A stretch of DNA of 64,000 nt from the NCBI GenBank assembly GCA_937982115.1, contig CALJNE010000004.1, forward strand, positions 1 through 64,000. Reading direction: 5' to 3'. Position 1 is the stretch's first letter; every line of letters starts with the position of its first letter. The notes under the pieces were generated by a model that was not told the origin of the DNA, did not search any database, and worked only from the letters and a program-made list of their open reading frames with translations. The translations under genes were made by a program, and so were the position numbers. Positions 47,062 through 56,580 of the stretch are shown piece after piece. Source of the stretch: an uncultured Bacteroidales bacterium. Lineage in GTDB: Bacteria > Bacteroidota > Bacteroidia > Bacteroidales > ML635J-15.

Positions 47062-49044
47062 TTACTTTATTTCTCTTTTAAAATTAAAAATATCTGCTCC
47101 TTCAATCTTTTGAGATTTTAATGCAGAAGTAAAAATACTTTTTATATTTTGATGCGAGTTTTCATATTTAAGGTCTATCAAAAATTTATAAAAGCCCTTT
47201 TCTTTTAACTTTTGAATGTTATGAGTTATTGAAACCGGTTTTTCGGGACAAATAACAGTAAAATTATGTCGGATATATTTTCGGAAATTCCTTTTTTCAA
47301 AATCTGCGAAATAGTCTTTCAATTTTATTGGTTGTCGTGAATAAAACAATTCCGGATAAAAATAAACAGGAACAATTCCACTTTTATACTTCCCTGTTAT
47401 AAGATTAGGATAATCATTCTCAAAAGGATAAATATATTCTTTAAATCCCGATTTTCGAATAAAATCAATTGCAATATCATTGAATAAATAAATATTCTCG
47501 TTTGCAAGAAATAAACTTTTTTGTGGAATAATCTCAATTTGGGAAATATTTGAAAGTGAAAACCCGCAACCTGTTTTTCTATAGATTTCCAAAAGTTTTT
47601 TTTTCCAATAATTTTCCTTTACAGAGCTTATGAAAGAAGGTATTTCAAAATAAATAGCAACATTTCCAGGTAAATTTCGGCAAATCTTGAGAAATTCCTC
47701 ATCAACATTTAATTTTCGGGGACTAAATATTATAGCTTTAATCCCTTTGAAGTTGTAATTTTGAAGTTGCTCGACTTGGGAAACACGTATGAAAATTTCT
47801 GATTTTTTTTCGTTAGTTTTTATTTGAGTCTTTTGTTTAAATTTATCATTGATGAGCTTTAATCTTTGATTAGAAATAAGATTAATCTTTTTGTTCAAAA
47901 TTTTAAGTTTTGTTACAGGTTTATATACCTTTCCGGCAGAAATATAAACTTTATCGCCCGGTTTTAAAGATAGACCTTTATCAATAAAAAGTCTGAAAAC
48001 AACATCACTAATCTTGCTTAGTTTATTTATTTTAATCAAAATACCTTCTTTATCGTCAGCACTTCTAATTCTAAGCTGATATCCAACTTCCATATTTTGA
48101 GATGACCTTAAATCAAAAAAATTGGAATTTACATTTAATATTTCTCCTGCAAAAATACCTGTGCCGGACAATTCAGAAACAGGATTTTTCAAATTTCTAC
48201 CTGCAAACCATTGCATTTTTGGTCGAGAAAAATCGGTTTTAAGAATTTCTTTGGCTTCCTCAATTTTTGAATGATTATCTATTACCATTCTATAAGCCTT
48301 TGCAACAGAAAAAACGTAATCGGAATTTTTAAGTCGGCCTTCAACCTTTAGCGAATTGATTTTTAATTCAGAAAACTTAGGTATAAAATCAATCAGTTGA
48401 TAATCTTTTAAACTAAAAGGGGTAATATTTTGGTTCTGGCTTATAAATTCACGTCTGCAAACCTGAGCACATTTCCCTCTATTAGCACTAAATCCCCCAT
48501 AATAAGAACTAAATAAACATTTTCCCGAAAAAGAATAACAAAGAGCTCCATGCACAAAAATTTCCAACTCAATCTCTGAATGTTTTGAGCAAAATTCTAT
48601 TTCTTTCATCGTCAATTCCCGAGAAAGAATTACACGTTTTACTCCGTTTTTTTTGAGGAATTTGGTTCCAGAAACATTATGAAAACCCATCTGGGTGCTG
48701 GCATGAATTACAAGTTGAGGATAAAAATTTCTGATTAGATTTATAGTCCCAAAATCTTGAACAATTACAGCATCTGGCTTTAATTGAGAAATAATATCAA
48801 CAGTTTTTATAAGTTCTAATGTTTCGGTATTTTTCACAACCGTATTCAAAGTGATATAAACTTTTTTGTTTTTAGAATGAGCAAAGGCTATTGCAGAGGC
48901 AGCCTCATTAAAGCTAAAATTCCTTGCACGAGCTCGGGCATTAAAATTTTGCAATCCGAAATACACAGCGTCGGCTCCTCCCTCCAGAGCAGCAACAAAA
49001 TTTTCGACATTCCCTGCCGGTAATAGTAATTCAGGTTTGAACAT
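47062..49044 (-). CDS. U32 family peptidase-like protein (RNA hydroxylation type)
   Basis: The 660-aa protein begins FKPELLLPAGNVENFVAALEGGADAVYFG. It has the U32 core with IFVHGALCYSFSGKCLFSSYYGG (about 168-190) and the Cys cluster KCAQVCRREF, which in relatives (RlhA, TrhP, YhbU) holds an Fe-S cluster used in rRNA or tRNA hydroxylation. The C-terminal half matches a long DUF3656-like form. Peptidase activity is doubtful in this group. The ATG at 49044 (MFKPELLLPAG) is preferred over the track start 49053. It is monocistronic. Confidence 0.88.
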   Translation of the reverse strand: MFKPELLLPAGNVENFVAALEGGADAVYFGLQNFNARARARNFSFNEAASAIAFAHSKNKKVYITLNTVVKNTETLELIKTVDIISQLKPDAVIVQDFGTINLIRNFYPQLVIHASTQMGFHNVSGTKFLKKNGVKRVILSRELTMKEIEFCSKHSEIELEIFVHGALCYSFSGKCLFSSYYGGFSANRGKCAQVCRREFISQNQNITPFSLKDYQLIDFIPKFSELKINSLKVEGRLKNSDYVFSVAKAYRMVIDNHSKIEEAKEILKTDFSRPKMQWFAGRNLKNPVSELSGTGIFAGEILNVNSNFFDLRSSQNMEVGYQLRIRSADDKEGILIKINKLSKISDVVFRLFIDKGLSLKPGDKVYISAGKVYKPVTKLKILNKKINLISNQRLKLINDKFKQKTQIKTNEKKSEIFIRVSQVEQLQNYNFKGIKAIIFSPRKLNVDEEFLKICRNLPGNVAIYFEIPSFISSVKENYWKKKLLEIYRKTGCGFSLSNISQIEIIPQKSLFLANENIYLFNDIAIDFIRKSGFKEYIYPFENDYPNLITGKYKSGIVPVYFYPELFYSRQPIKLKDYFADFEKRNFRKYIRHNFTVICPEKPVSITHNIQKLKEKGFYKFLIDLKYENSHQNIKSIFTSALKSQKIEGADIFNFKREIK

Positions 49045-49053
49045 AAATAACAT

Positions 49054-49440
49054 TTAACTGCAAAGTTAAATAGAGAATCTCTAAAAAACTATTTTATTGA
49101 AATGTTTTACACATTTTTAAAAATAAAATTTTTCCACATTATTTTGTAATAGAGAATTAAAAAGTTTCATCTTACTCGATATTGTTGTTCGGGTTAAATA
49201 AATTTATTCCTTTAGTGGTAATTATTTGTCCCTTTTTCCTTTTTACCTTTCACAAATTTTTTACAACATTATTTTGAATAAGAATGTTTTATCTATTTTT
49301 AATTAAGGAATTGCAATGAAAAATAAGCCAATATTAAATCAAAATTTTGTAAAAAATCACGCATTTTTTTCTTGAATTTTCTTTTGTGTTAAAAATTTTG
49401 TTAATTTTGTTAGTGAAATAACATTTTGAAATCTTTTATT
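49054..49440. other. Long divergent intergenic region
   Basis: This stretch of 387 nt lies between two divergent genes. I find no ORF. A TAATTTTG -7 candidate (49402-49409) lies 31 nt before the zinc-ribbon gene, without a well-spaced TTG. No hairpin stands out. Confidence 0.5.
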
Positions 49441-49821
49441 ATGAAACATTACATTTGTCCAAAATGCAGGGGTTATTTAAGTGTTGATAATGAAATCATT
49501 TTCATTACGAAAACCAATAACCATGATACAGCAATGGTATTATTAAGTGCAGAATTAGGAAATTACGGATTCCGAAAAAATTCTAATGTAAATTTTGAAC
49601 CGGGAGACCATGTAAATTTTATTTGTCCGCTTTGTTACGAAAATCTTAATGCAGAAGATGTTGATCAAAACCTTGCTAAAGTAACAATGGTTGAAGAAGA
49701 CGGTACTGAAGTGAATGTATTATTTTCAAAAATAGTTGGAGAAAAATGTACATATTCAATTCACGAAAAAGGCATACAAGCCTTTGGTGATGATGCGGAT
49801 AAGTACATCTCCAAGTTGTAG
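49441..49821 (+). CDS. Small zinc-ribbon protein, unknown function
   Basis: The 126-aa protein has two CxxC pairs, YICPKCRGYL (about 5-8) and FICPLCYENL (about 59-62), which could bind one zinc. A beta-rich C-terminal half contains VEEDGTEVNVLFSKIVGEKCTYSIHE. No signal peptide is present. The ATG at 49441 is chosen over the TTG at 49426. A strong terminator follows, so it is a single-gene transcript. I do not recognise a named family; it looks like a conserved Bacteroidota hypothetical protein. Confidence 0.75.
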   Translation: MKHYICPKCRGYLSVDNEIIFITKTNNHDTAMVLLSAELGNYGFRKNSNVNFEPGDHVNFICPLCYENLNAEDVDQNLAKVTMVEEDGTEVNVLFSKIVGEKCTYSIHEKGIQAFGDDADKYISKL

Positions 49822-49844
49822 TTTTTTGCCACACGAAAAATTGA

Positions 49845-49870
49845 AGAGGCTAATCAATAGCCTCTTTTTT
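49845..49870 (+). terminator. Terminator of the zinc-ribbon gene
   Basis: AGAGGCTA-ATCAA-TAGCCTCT (8-bp stem) is followed by six T. Confidence 0.85.
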
Positions 49871-49941
49871 ATTTTTAATTATCGTTTGAATTCAAAAATT
49901 AAATCTAATTATTCCATTTTAACATTTTTTTATCCTAAAAT

Positions 49942-49971
49942 TTGGGGTGATTTAGCATTTTTGTATTTTTG
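49942..49971 (+). promoter_or_regulatory. Promoter of glyA
   Basis: TTG (49942-49944), 19 nt, TATTTTTG (49964-49971) match the lineage consensus; a 5' leader of about 40 nt precedes the ATG. Confidence 0.7.
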
Positions 49972-50016
49972 AAAAAAATTTGAACTATCGGTTTAATAAT
50001 TATAAAATTTAATAAT

Positions 50017-51297
50017 ATGAGATACGACGAACAAGTTTTTGAAATCATTAAAAAAGAAAAAGAACGTCAGATGCATGGCATAGAGCTCATTGCTTCTGAA
50101 AATTTTGTCAGCCCACAAGTTCTCGAAGCTATGGGTTCAGTAATGACTAATAAATATGCCGAAGGTTATCCCGGGAAAAGATATTACGGCGGTTGTCAGT
50201 TTGTTGACATGACCGAACAATTGGCAATTGATCGTTTAAAACAACTTTTTGATGCTGAATATGCTAATGTGCAACCACACTCCGGAGCACAGGCTAATAT
50301 GGCAGTTTTCCTGGCTTGCATGAAACCCGGTGATACTTTCTTAGGTCTGGACTTAGCTCATGGCGGACACCTTTCTCACGGTTCTCCAGTAAACTTCTCC
50401 GGTTTATGGTATAAAGCAGTATCATACCATTTAAAAGAAGAAACCGGAATGGTTGACTACGACGAAATGGAAGCTCTCGCGTTAGAACATAAACCCAAAA
50501 TTATCGTTGGTGGGGCATCAGCTTACAGTAGAGATTGGGACTACGAAAGAATGCGTGCTATTGCCGACAAAGTTGGGGCTATTCTTATGGTTGATATGGC
50601 TCATCCTGCCGGACTTATTGCTGCAGAATTGCTCAAAAATCCTGTAAAATATGCTCACATAGTTACTTCTACTACTCATAAAACTTTACGTGGACCTAGA
50701 GGCGGTATCATTCTTATTGGAAAAGATTTTGAAAACCCATGGGGATTAAAAACTCCAAAAGGTGAAATCAAAATGATGTCGGATATTATAAATTCTTCTG
50801 TTTTCCCAGGAGTTCAAGGTGGTCCGCTCGAACATGTTATTGCTGCTAAAGCTGTTGCTTTTGGCGAAGCATTAAGTCCTGAGTTTAAAGAATATCAAAT
50901 GCAGGTAAAGAAAAATGCAGCTGCGATGGCTAAAGCATTCCTTGAATTAGGTTATAAAATCGTTTCTAACGGAACTGATAATCACTCAATGTTAATTGAC
51001 CTGAGAACAAAATATCCCGACATCACCGGAAAAGCGGTTGAAAATACTCTTGTTCAAGCAGATATTACTGTTAATAAAAACATGGTTCCTTTTGATCACA
51101 GATCTCCATTTACCACTTCGGGATTGAGAGTTGGAACTCCAGCAATTACTACTCGTGGATTGAAAGAAGAACACATGGAGCCAATTGTTAAATTAATTGA
51201 TAAAGTTATCGCAAATATTAATGACGAAAATGTTATTACCGAAGTTCGCAAACAGGTTAATGAAATGATGAGCCCATTCCCATTATTTGCTTACTAA
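50017..51297 (+). CDS. glyA: Serine hydroxymethyltransferase
   Basis: The 426-aa PLP enzyme interconverts serine and glycine with tetrahydrofolate. The [22 protein letters not shown] start, [14 protein letters not shown] and the PLP-lysine motif [15 protein letters not shown] (about 226-240) are intact. The codon use is cleaner than in neighbours, as in highly expressed genes. It has its own promoter and a strong terminator. Confidence 0.97.
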   Translation: MRYDEQVFEIIKKEKERQMHGIELIASENFVSPQVLEAMGSVMTNKYAEGYPGKRYYGGCQFVDMTEQLAIDRLKQLFDAEYANVQPHSGAQANMAVFLACMKPGDTFLGLDLAHGGHLSHGSPVNFSGLWYKAVSYHLKEETGMVDYDEMEALALEHKPKIIVGGASAYSRDWDYERMRAIADKVGAILMVDMAHPAGLIAAELLKNPVKYAHIVTSTTHKTLRGPRGGIILIGKDFENPWGLKTPKGEIKMMSDIINSSVFPGVQGGPLEHVIAAKAVAFGEALSPEFKEYQMQVKKNAAAMAKAFLELGYKIVSNGTDNHSMLIDLRTKYPDITGKAVENTLVQADITVNKNMVPFDHRSPFTTSGLRVGTPAITTRGLKEEHMEPIVKLIDKVIANINDENVITEVRKQVNEMMSPFPLFAY

Positions 51298-51304
51298 CAT
51301 AAAA

Positions 51305-51336
51305 AAATGGAGAAGGCAACTTCTCCATTTTTTTTA
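51305..51336. terminator. Bidirectional terminator between glyA and sixA
   Basis: AAATGGAGAAG-GCAA-CTTCTCCATTT forms an 11-bp perfect stem with T-runs on both strands. It serves the convergent genes on both sides. Confidence 0.9.
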
Positions 51337-51822
51337 TAAAGTTTTTGGTGTAATAAACTCCTTCAAAACTCCGCATCCGGGTTCAATATCTTCCCATTTA
51401 TAAATATCAAGTTCAATATGTGCGACTCCTGATGTTGGAACATTATCTATATTTTCATTGGCCAGCATATTTAAAAAACCTGTAGTTCCCGGATTGTGGC
51501 TAACAATCATTATGTGCTTAAGTTTTAAATTTTGCTCCATCAAAACTTCGAAATACTCGGACGTAGAACAAAGATATAATTCATCAACAAATTCAATTTT
51601 ATCTTCAGGATATCCGATTTTTTCAGCTATTGTAAGGGCGGTTTGTTCGGCCCTAACAGCCGGACTCGAAATTATCAAATCCACTTTCGGAAGATTTTTT
51701 GCAATAAAATCTCCGATTTTCGGAGCATCATTCATTCCTCTCTCATTCAAAGGACGATCGAAATCAGATAAATCATTATCCCAATCTGATTTAGCATGAC
51801 GAACTAAAGTCAAAAGTTTCAT
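51334..51822 (-). CDS. sixA: Histidine phosphatase family protein (SixA-like)
   Basis: The 162-aa phosphatase has the RHG-type motif LTLVRHAKSDW (His9), RPLNERG and the second catalytic His in IMIVSHNPGTTGFLNML (about 110). It resembles SixA, which removes phosphate from phosphohistidines; the substrate in this organism is unknown. It is convergent with glyA. Confidence 0.9.
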   Translation of the reverse strand: MKLLTLVRHAKSDWDNDLSDFDRPLNERGMNDAPKIGDFIAKNLPKVDLIISSPAVRAEQTALTIAEKIGYPEDKIEFVDELYLCSTSEYFEVLMEQNLKLKHIMIVSHNPGTTGFLNMLANENIDNVPTSGVAHIELDIYKWEDIEPGCGVLKEFITPKTL

Positions 51823-51889
51823 TTTCTTTAAAATTCTTGATTTTTTTAATTATTACTTGATTTACTATCACATAAATATGATTAAATTA

Positions 51890-52825
51890 TCATTTAACTC
51901 GAAGTTTTTGCCCAATTTGTAAAGTGGTATTTTCACTTATTCCATTGATATTACAGAGATATTGAACAGATACGCCATAACGTCTGGAAATACCCCACAG
52001 TGTATCTCCGCTTGCAACTGTATGGTATTGTGCTTGCGATAATTGTCGAACATGTTCGAACATTGAGGGCATTAATATCAATTTGTCGGAATAAAGTTCA
52101 AAAGTTTCTGGATTTATAAAACTAAGCGGATCAAAAGGATTGTCCTTATACCTAACTTCAAAATGTAGATGCGGAGAATATGATCTACCTGTACTTCCCC
52201 CCAATCCTATTGGTTCTCCGGCCTTTATAATCTGGTTGTTTTCGACATAACGTTTGCTCAAGTGAGCATAATAAGTTTCCAACCCGTTGAAGTGCCTGAT
52301 AATGATCAAATTTCCATAACCACCTCTATTCCACCCGGAATATCTGACTACTCCATCAAAAGCTGCAACAACTGTATCGCCGATATTCAAATCAATATCT
52401 ATTCCATTGTGATGCGAACCTCTTCGCCATCCAAAATTTGAATACAGTTTCCCCTTATACGGCATTGCAAAACCGAAGTTCTCAGTTACTAAGGCAATGA
52501 CAACAGTATCCTGAATTTTCGCAAAATCATAACTGCCGTATGCAAAAATATTTATTGTATCCCACTTTTCAGAAAAAACAATTGTAGAATCAAGTTTTAA
52601 TTGTTTTTCTCTGATAATATATTCATAAGTGGCTAAGGAATCTTGTTTTTTCAATTCTGCAATAACATAATCATGATTTTCGTATTTCCACGTATAATCA
52701 TCGAAAATAAGAACAGTATATCCATTTATTTCGGACTTACCAATGATCTTTGATGAATTCTGTGCCTTCAACTTCGGCTGAAACAGAAAACAAATCAAAA
52801 ATAATAATGTAAAAACTTTAATCAT
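51890..52825 (-). CDS. M23 family metallopeptidase with LysM domain
   Basis: The 311-aa secreted murein hydrolase has a signal peptide (MIKVFTLLFLICFLFQPKLKAQ) and an LytM/M23 domain (about 130-250) with GWRRGSHHNGIDIDL (zinc H and D) and SPHLHFEVRY (HxH). A C-terminal LysM (about 265-311, YHTVASGDTLWGISRRYGVS) binds peptidoglycan. It cleaves or regulates cleavage of peptide cross-links. The track start at 52903 adds 26 residues overlapping the SRAP gene; ATG at 52825 gives a proper signal peptide. Confidence 0.92.
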   Translation of the reverse strand: MIKVFTLLFLICFLFQPKLKAQNSSKIIGKSEINGYTVLIFDDYTWKYENHDYVIAELKKQDSLATYEYIIREKQLKLDSTIVFSEKWDTINIFAYGSYDFAKIQDTVVIALVTENFGFAMPYKGKLYSNFGWRRGSHHNGIDIDLNIGDTVVAAFDGVVRYSGWNRGGYGNLIIIRHFNGLETYYAHLSKRYVENNQIIKAGEPIGLGGSTGRSYSPHLHFEVRYKDNPFDPLSFINPETFELYSDKLILMPSMFEHVRQLSQAQYHTVASGDTLWGISRRYGVSVQYLCNINGISENTTLQIGQKLRVK

Positions 52826-52877
52826 CAAAAAATTTTTCGCAAAAAAAATAAAACTTTCAAAATAAACAATATGTTTA

Positions 52878-53669
52878 CTAAAAATTCCTGTGATTTCTGC
52901 CAAAACCTTGTCGTTTTAGAGTTTCATGTACGTTAATTTCGGTTTCGTTCACCAAAAAATCTCCAATCGGTTGTATTAGATCAGGGCTGTCTAAATTCGG
53001 ATTTTTAATTTTTGGCGAAACCGGATATGCATTCAAAATGTCTGATTCAGGAGGCTCGAGCATATCGGTTACGTCTGTCAATGCTAAAGATGGATTTAAC
53101 CACTTGTCCTCATCGGCTGGTTTTAGAATTACAGGACAACGATGATGCGGTATTTTTCTCATAAATTCATTGGCTACAGTTGTTATAATAGAATATCCTC
53201 TTATAATTTGCCCTGTTTGTGGATTTTCCCAATCATCATATATGCCGGCAAAAGCAAATGGTCGTTGTTTATTTCGCAGGAATACTACATAAGGTTTAGA
53301 TAAACCTTCCTGAGTAGTTCCTTCAATAAAGGCATCGGCTATCACCAAACATCTTTTGTGGCGTATTGATTTTCGAAAAGCCGGCTTCAAAATTATATCT
53401 TTGGCTCCTTTGTAATTGCAATCATTTTCTTGATTTCGGTCTCCTTCGGCTCGAGCATTGAATAAATACATCGTTTTTTTTGACCAATGTGGTGTCAGTC
53501 CGAAAATTGCACTTTCAATTTTTTTAACATTTTCATTTGTAATAATCAATCCATTTTTCCCGGGCGAAATGTTATAGAAAGGGTTAAAATTTATATTATC
53601 AGAAATCCGAGCATTAAATCTTTGCTCAATAACCTCGAGTTTTTGCACTAAAATATATCTGCCACACAT
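52878..53669 (-). CDS. SOS response-associated peptidase (SRAP/YedK-HMCES)
   Basis: The 263-aa SRAP protein has Cys2 in MCGRYILV, which forms a thiazolidine crosslink with abasic DNA sites. The FNARAEG arginine motif, CLVIADAFIEG glutamate region (Glu in place of the GFYEW pattern) and IPHHRCPVIL (catalytic His) are seen. It protects abasic sites in single-stranded DNA and may self-release. The usual W after E is not present (IEGTT), a modest variation. Confidence 0.92.
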   Translation of the reverse strand: MCGRYILVQKLEVIEQRFNARISDNINFNPFYNISPGKNGLIITNENVKKIESAIFGLTPHWSKKTMYLFNARAEGDRNQENDCNYKGAKDIILKPAFRKSIRHKRCLVIADAFIEGTTQEGLSKPYVVFLRNKQRPFAFAGIYDDWENPQTGQIIRGYSIITTVANEFMRKIPHHRCPVILKPADEDKWLNPSLALTDVTDMLEPPESDILNAYPVSPKIKNPNLDSPDLIQPIGDFLVNETEINVHETLKRQGFGRNHRNF

Positions 53670-53725
53670 AAAAGTTTGTTTTTCTAAATCAAAATAATAA
53701 ACAAATTTACATTAATATTGCAAGC

Positions 53726-54628
53726 ATGAAAAAACAAAATAAAGCATATCTTTTTGCACTGTCTGCTGTTCTTTGCTGGTCAACGGTTGGAACGGCATTC
53801 AAATTAACTCTCCAATACCTTGATAATTTCAACATGTTGTTTTGGGCAGTGCCTTTTGCAATTTTTATTGTTAGTATTTTTCTGTTTTTTGAAAAACAAA
53901 AATTTAAACTGTTAACTTTTAAAGAATTCTTGTTTTCGGCAATTGGAGGTTTTTTAAATCCATTTTTTTATTACCTGATATTGTTCAAGGCTTATGATGT
54001 GCTGGCGGCTCAGGAAGCTCTAACGCTTAACTATTTATGGCCTGTTGTTCTGGTATTACTCTCAATTCCTGTTTTAAAACAAAAGATAAACTTTATCGGA
54101 ATTTTTGCCTTATTGATTTCATTTTTCGGAAGTCTTTTTATCGCAACACATGGTAATGTTTTTTCTCTCAGTTTTTCAAACTCTTACGGTGTATTTCTGG
54201 CAATACTGAGTACTTTTATCTGGGCTGCCTTCTGGCTGTTAAATCTTTTTGATAAAAGAAACGAAAGCACAAAACTTTTCTATAATTTTAGTTTGGGAAT
54301 GATTTACTTAATTATTTACGGAATAATTACTCAAAAAATTAAAATTCCTGAATTTTACGGCTTAGCAGGGGCTGCTTACATCGGGATTTTTGAAATGGGC
54401 TTGACCTTTTTTCTCTGGTTAAAAGCCTTATCGCTTTCGTCGAATACAGCAAAAGTTTCAAATCTTATTTTTCTGTCTCCGTTTATTTCCTTGATAATAA
54501 TTTCTGTAGTTTTAAAAGAATCCATTTCATATTCAACAGTTGTTGGATTAATTTTAATTATCAGCGGAATACTCATTCAAAGATTTTACGGTTCTCAAAA
54601 AGAATGTGATACTAAAAATGTCGGGTAG
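53726..54628 (+). CDS. EamA/DMT family transporter
   Basis: The 300-aa protein has ten hydrophobic segments in two EamA repeats (about 8-140 and 150-290): LFALSAVLCWSTVGTAFKLT at the start and GVFLAILSTFIWAAFWLLNL in the middle. Drug/metabolite transporters of this type export amino acids or metabolites. Its 3' end overlaps the convergent PLP-enzyme gene by 17 nt. The substrate is unknown. Confidence 0.88.
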   Translation: MKKQNKAYLFALSAVLCWSTVGTAFKLTLQYLDNFNMLFWAVPFAIFIVSIFLFFEKQKFKLLTFKEFLFSAIGGFLNPFFYYLILFKAYDVLAAQEALTLNYLWPVVLVLLSIPVLKQKINFIGIFALLISFFGSLFIATHGNVFSLSFSNSYGVFLAILSTFIWAAFWLLNLFDKRNESTKLFYNFSLGMIYLIIYGIITQKIKIPEFYGLAGAAYIGIFEMGLTFFLWLKALSLSSNTAKVSNLIFLSPFISLIIISVVLKESISYSTVVGLILIISGILIQRFYGSQKECDTKNVG

Positions 54629-55676
54629 AATTTTTCATGTAATTTGCCACCAAACAAACGTGAACAGGAATTATTTCAACAAGGTCCCCAACATGAAAGT
54701 TTCTAACATTACAAGTACTGATTTTTATTATTCCATGTTCTTGTGATAAGGATATCAGGTTTTCGTCAATATCTGTTTTTAAATTATTTGAAATATGCGA
54801 AATTGCTTTTCCAAAAATATTTTGACCTCCCCAATCCAGAAATTCTTTTCCAAAGTGAACAGAACCACCGTGTATGACAATTTCGTTTCTACCTTCGTTA
54901 ATGTCAACAACCGGACAAAAAACCGAGGCAGCGATATCATCTAATTTACAAACCTGCTTTTGCAACATCATTAAATCATAATACACAAAATTTCCGGGTC
55001 TTATTTCATCTATATCGTTAAAATTTCGGAATACAGAACATGACGGAGTATCCCCAATTGATAACAAAGGCGAATATTCTGAAAAACGAACCTTTAGTTT
55101 TCTTAACTTTTCATACGATTTCGATGCGGTATATAAAATTTCATTTTTATCTTTACAAGAATAAGTTTCGCCTGTGTGGGATAAAAAACCTTTGAAAACA
55201 AGATTCTCTGAATTAGAAATATTTTCTAACATTTTTTCTATTGAGTTGAAATCATCAAAATCAATTCCACTGCGATTTTGACCTGTATTTATTTCAATCC
55301 AAGCATTTGCTTTTATATTTTTAAATTTAGAAACCAACTGCAACGATTCTAGATTGGAAAAACATAATCCTAAAACAGTATTTTTAACCAATATGTTCAA
55401 ATTTCGCTGCTCTCTGACATTAACCGAGAAAGCAATAGTAATGTCGCGAAATCCGAATTGTCTGAAAAAAAGAGCCATCTCAACGGAAGAAACCGTAATT
55501 TTTTCTATTCCAAAATTTTTAAAAATTTTTGCAGTAAAGGCATTATTATGCGTTTTAAAATGAGGTCTGAAAACACAATTCTCAGGTAGTCCTTTCATCA
55601 TATTTTCAATATTTTTGATTACCTGAGAAGTGTTTACAACAAAAGTAGGTGATTTAATTTTAGAATATTTAATCAT
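54612..55676 (-). CDS. PLP-dependent alanine racemase/D-threonine aldolase-like enzyme
   Basis: The 354-aa fold-type III PLP enzyme starts KSPTFVVNTSQVIKNI, with the PLP lysine region FRPHFKTHNN (about 37-46), SHTGETYSC, SIGDTPSC, and a C-terminal D-serine dehydratase-like domain with SLSQEHGII and VHVCLVANY, whose His and Cys match the metal site of DSD1-type enzymes. It could act on D-threonine, D-serine or a 3-hydroxy amino acid. It overlaps the EamA gene at its 3' end, 17 nt. Confidence 0.85.
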   Translation of the reverse strand: MIKYSKIKSPTFVVNTSQVIKNIENMMKGLPENCVFRPHFKTHNNAFTAKIFKNFGIEKITVSSVEMALFFRQFGFRDITIAFSVNVREQRNLNILVKNTVLGLCFSNLESLQLVSKFKNIKANAWIEINTGQNRSGIDFDDFNSIEKMLENISNSENLVFKGFLSHTGETYSCKDKNEILYTASKSYEKLRKLKVRFSEYSPLLSIGDTPSCSVFRNFNDIDEIRPGNFVYYDLMMLQKQVCKLDDIAASVFCPVVDINEGRNEIVIHGGSVHFGKEFLDWGGQNIFGKAISHISNNLKTDIDENLISLSQEHGIIKISTCNVRNFHVGDLVEIIPVHVCLVANYMKNSTRHF

Positions 55677-55695
55677 TTTAAATTAAATTAATAGG

Positions 55696-56238
55696 TTAGT
55701 TTTTTCCCTTCTCCCCAACAAAATTATCGGATTTGTTTTTAAACAAAATATTAAAAGATGTTAGACTACCATAACATCTTGTAATATATTGTTGACATGC
55801 TATTTTTTCATCCTCGGGCAAATTACTGGCATTCACTTTTTGCTCCAAAACTCGCAGTCTATCACGAATCATAATGATTTTGTTAAAGAAAGTTGCAATT
55901 GGCATTTCATAAGTTTTTAAATCTCCACTGCCTGGCTTTAAAATTATAGTTCCTCCTCGCCATTTATCTGCGATATGAACGGTTTCCTGAATATCAGAAA
56001 AATTACGCAATATATTAATCAAAGTTTGTTCAATAATTTCCATGCTTACCAAATCATCAGGTTGCTCAATTAAATCAAGCACTTCAATATCACTACTTGT
56101 TTTTAAAATCTCACGCATCCCAAAATCTTGGAATGTAATAATATATGAAGCTGTTTTTACCTGAACAACAACACCAAAACCATATTCCTTGTGATTAACT
56201 CTTGACCCTGGACCCAATAAATATTTATCATCAATCAT
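55696..56238 (-). CDS. Hypothetical protein with Tudor/CarD-like N-terminal domain
   Basis: The 180-aa cytoplasmic protein has YLLGPGSRVNHKEYGFGVVVQV (about 6-27) and SYIITFQDFGMREI, the SH3/Tudor-like fold seen in CarD and UvrD tails that contact RNA polymerase or DNA. A helical C-terminus (about 60-165) follows, with two conserved-looking segments (WRGGTIILKPG, KTYEMPIATFFNKI). It is 19 nt upstream of the PLP enzyme gene on the same strand and divergent from the arsenic operon. I do not recognise a named family. Confidence 0.65.
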   Translation of the reverse strand: MIDDKYLLGPGSRVNHKEYGFGVVVQVKTASYIITFQDFGMREILKTSSDIEVLDLIEQPDDLVSMEIIEQTLINILRNFSDIQETVHIADKWRGGTIILKPGSGDLKTYEMPIATFFNKIIMIRDRLRVLEQKVNASNLPEDEKIACQQYITRCYGSLTSFNILFKNKSDNFVGEKGKN

Positions 56239-56286
56239 ATTATATTTTTTTTAACAAAAATATATTTTTTTTAAATAATTATTTCG

Positions 56287-56294
56287 TATTTTTG
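56287..56294 (+). promoter_or_regulatory. -7 element of the arsenic operon promoter
   Basis: TATTTTTG lies 41 nt before the first gene. No well-placed TTG upstream is obvious, so the promoter may be weak or need regulation. The region between it and the ATG is the likely target of the ArsR-like regulator. Confidence 0.45.
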
Positions 56295-56334
56295 CAAAGT
56301 GTAAAAATGATTTTAAATTTTAAAACAAAAATAT

Positions 56335-56580
56335 ATGGAAATTAAAATTTTAGGTCCCGGATGTCCCAAGTGTAAACAACTTCACCGATTAGTAACATCA
56401 GTTGTCGAAGAAAATAACATTAATGCAACAGTATCAAAAGTGGAAGATATAGTAGAAATAATGAATTATGGGGTTATGGTTACTCCCACTTTAATTATTA
56501 ATGACAAAATTGTAATGAAAGGAATAGTACCTTCAAAAGAAGAATTAAAAAGAAAATTAGAAGAATTTTTAAATGGATAA
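56335..56580 (+). CDS. Small thioredoxin-like redox protein (CPKC)
   Basis: The 81-aa protein MEIKILGPGCPKCKQLHRLV belongs to the small thioredoxin-fold 'redox-active disulfide' family (TM0996/MTH895-like) with CPKC at residues 10-13 and the cis-proline loop MVTPTLIINDKIV. It is cytoplasmic. The family often travels with arsR and permease genes and may relay electrons or bind metalloids. It overlaps the regulator gene by 8 nt and opens the operon. Confidence 0.88.
   Translation: MEIKILGPGCPKCKQLHRLVTSVVEENNINATVSKVEDIVEIMNYGVMVTPTLIINDKIVMKGIVPSKEELKRKLEEFLNG

Noticed and set aside
52826-52903. 26-residue extension of the M23 peptidase
   Set aside because: It would overlap the SRAP gene and place the signal peptide internally; ATG at 52825 is better.
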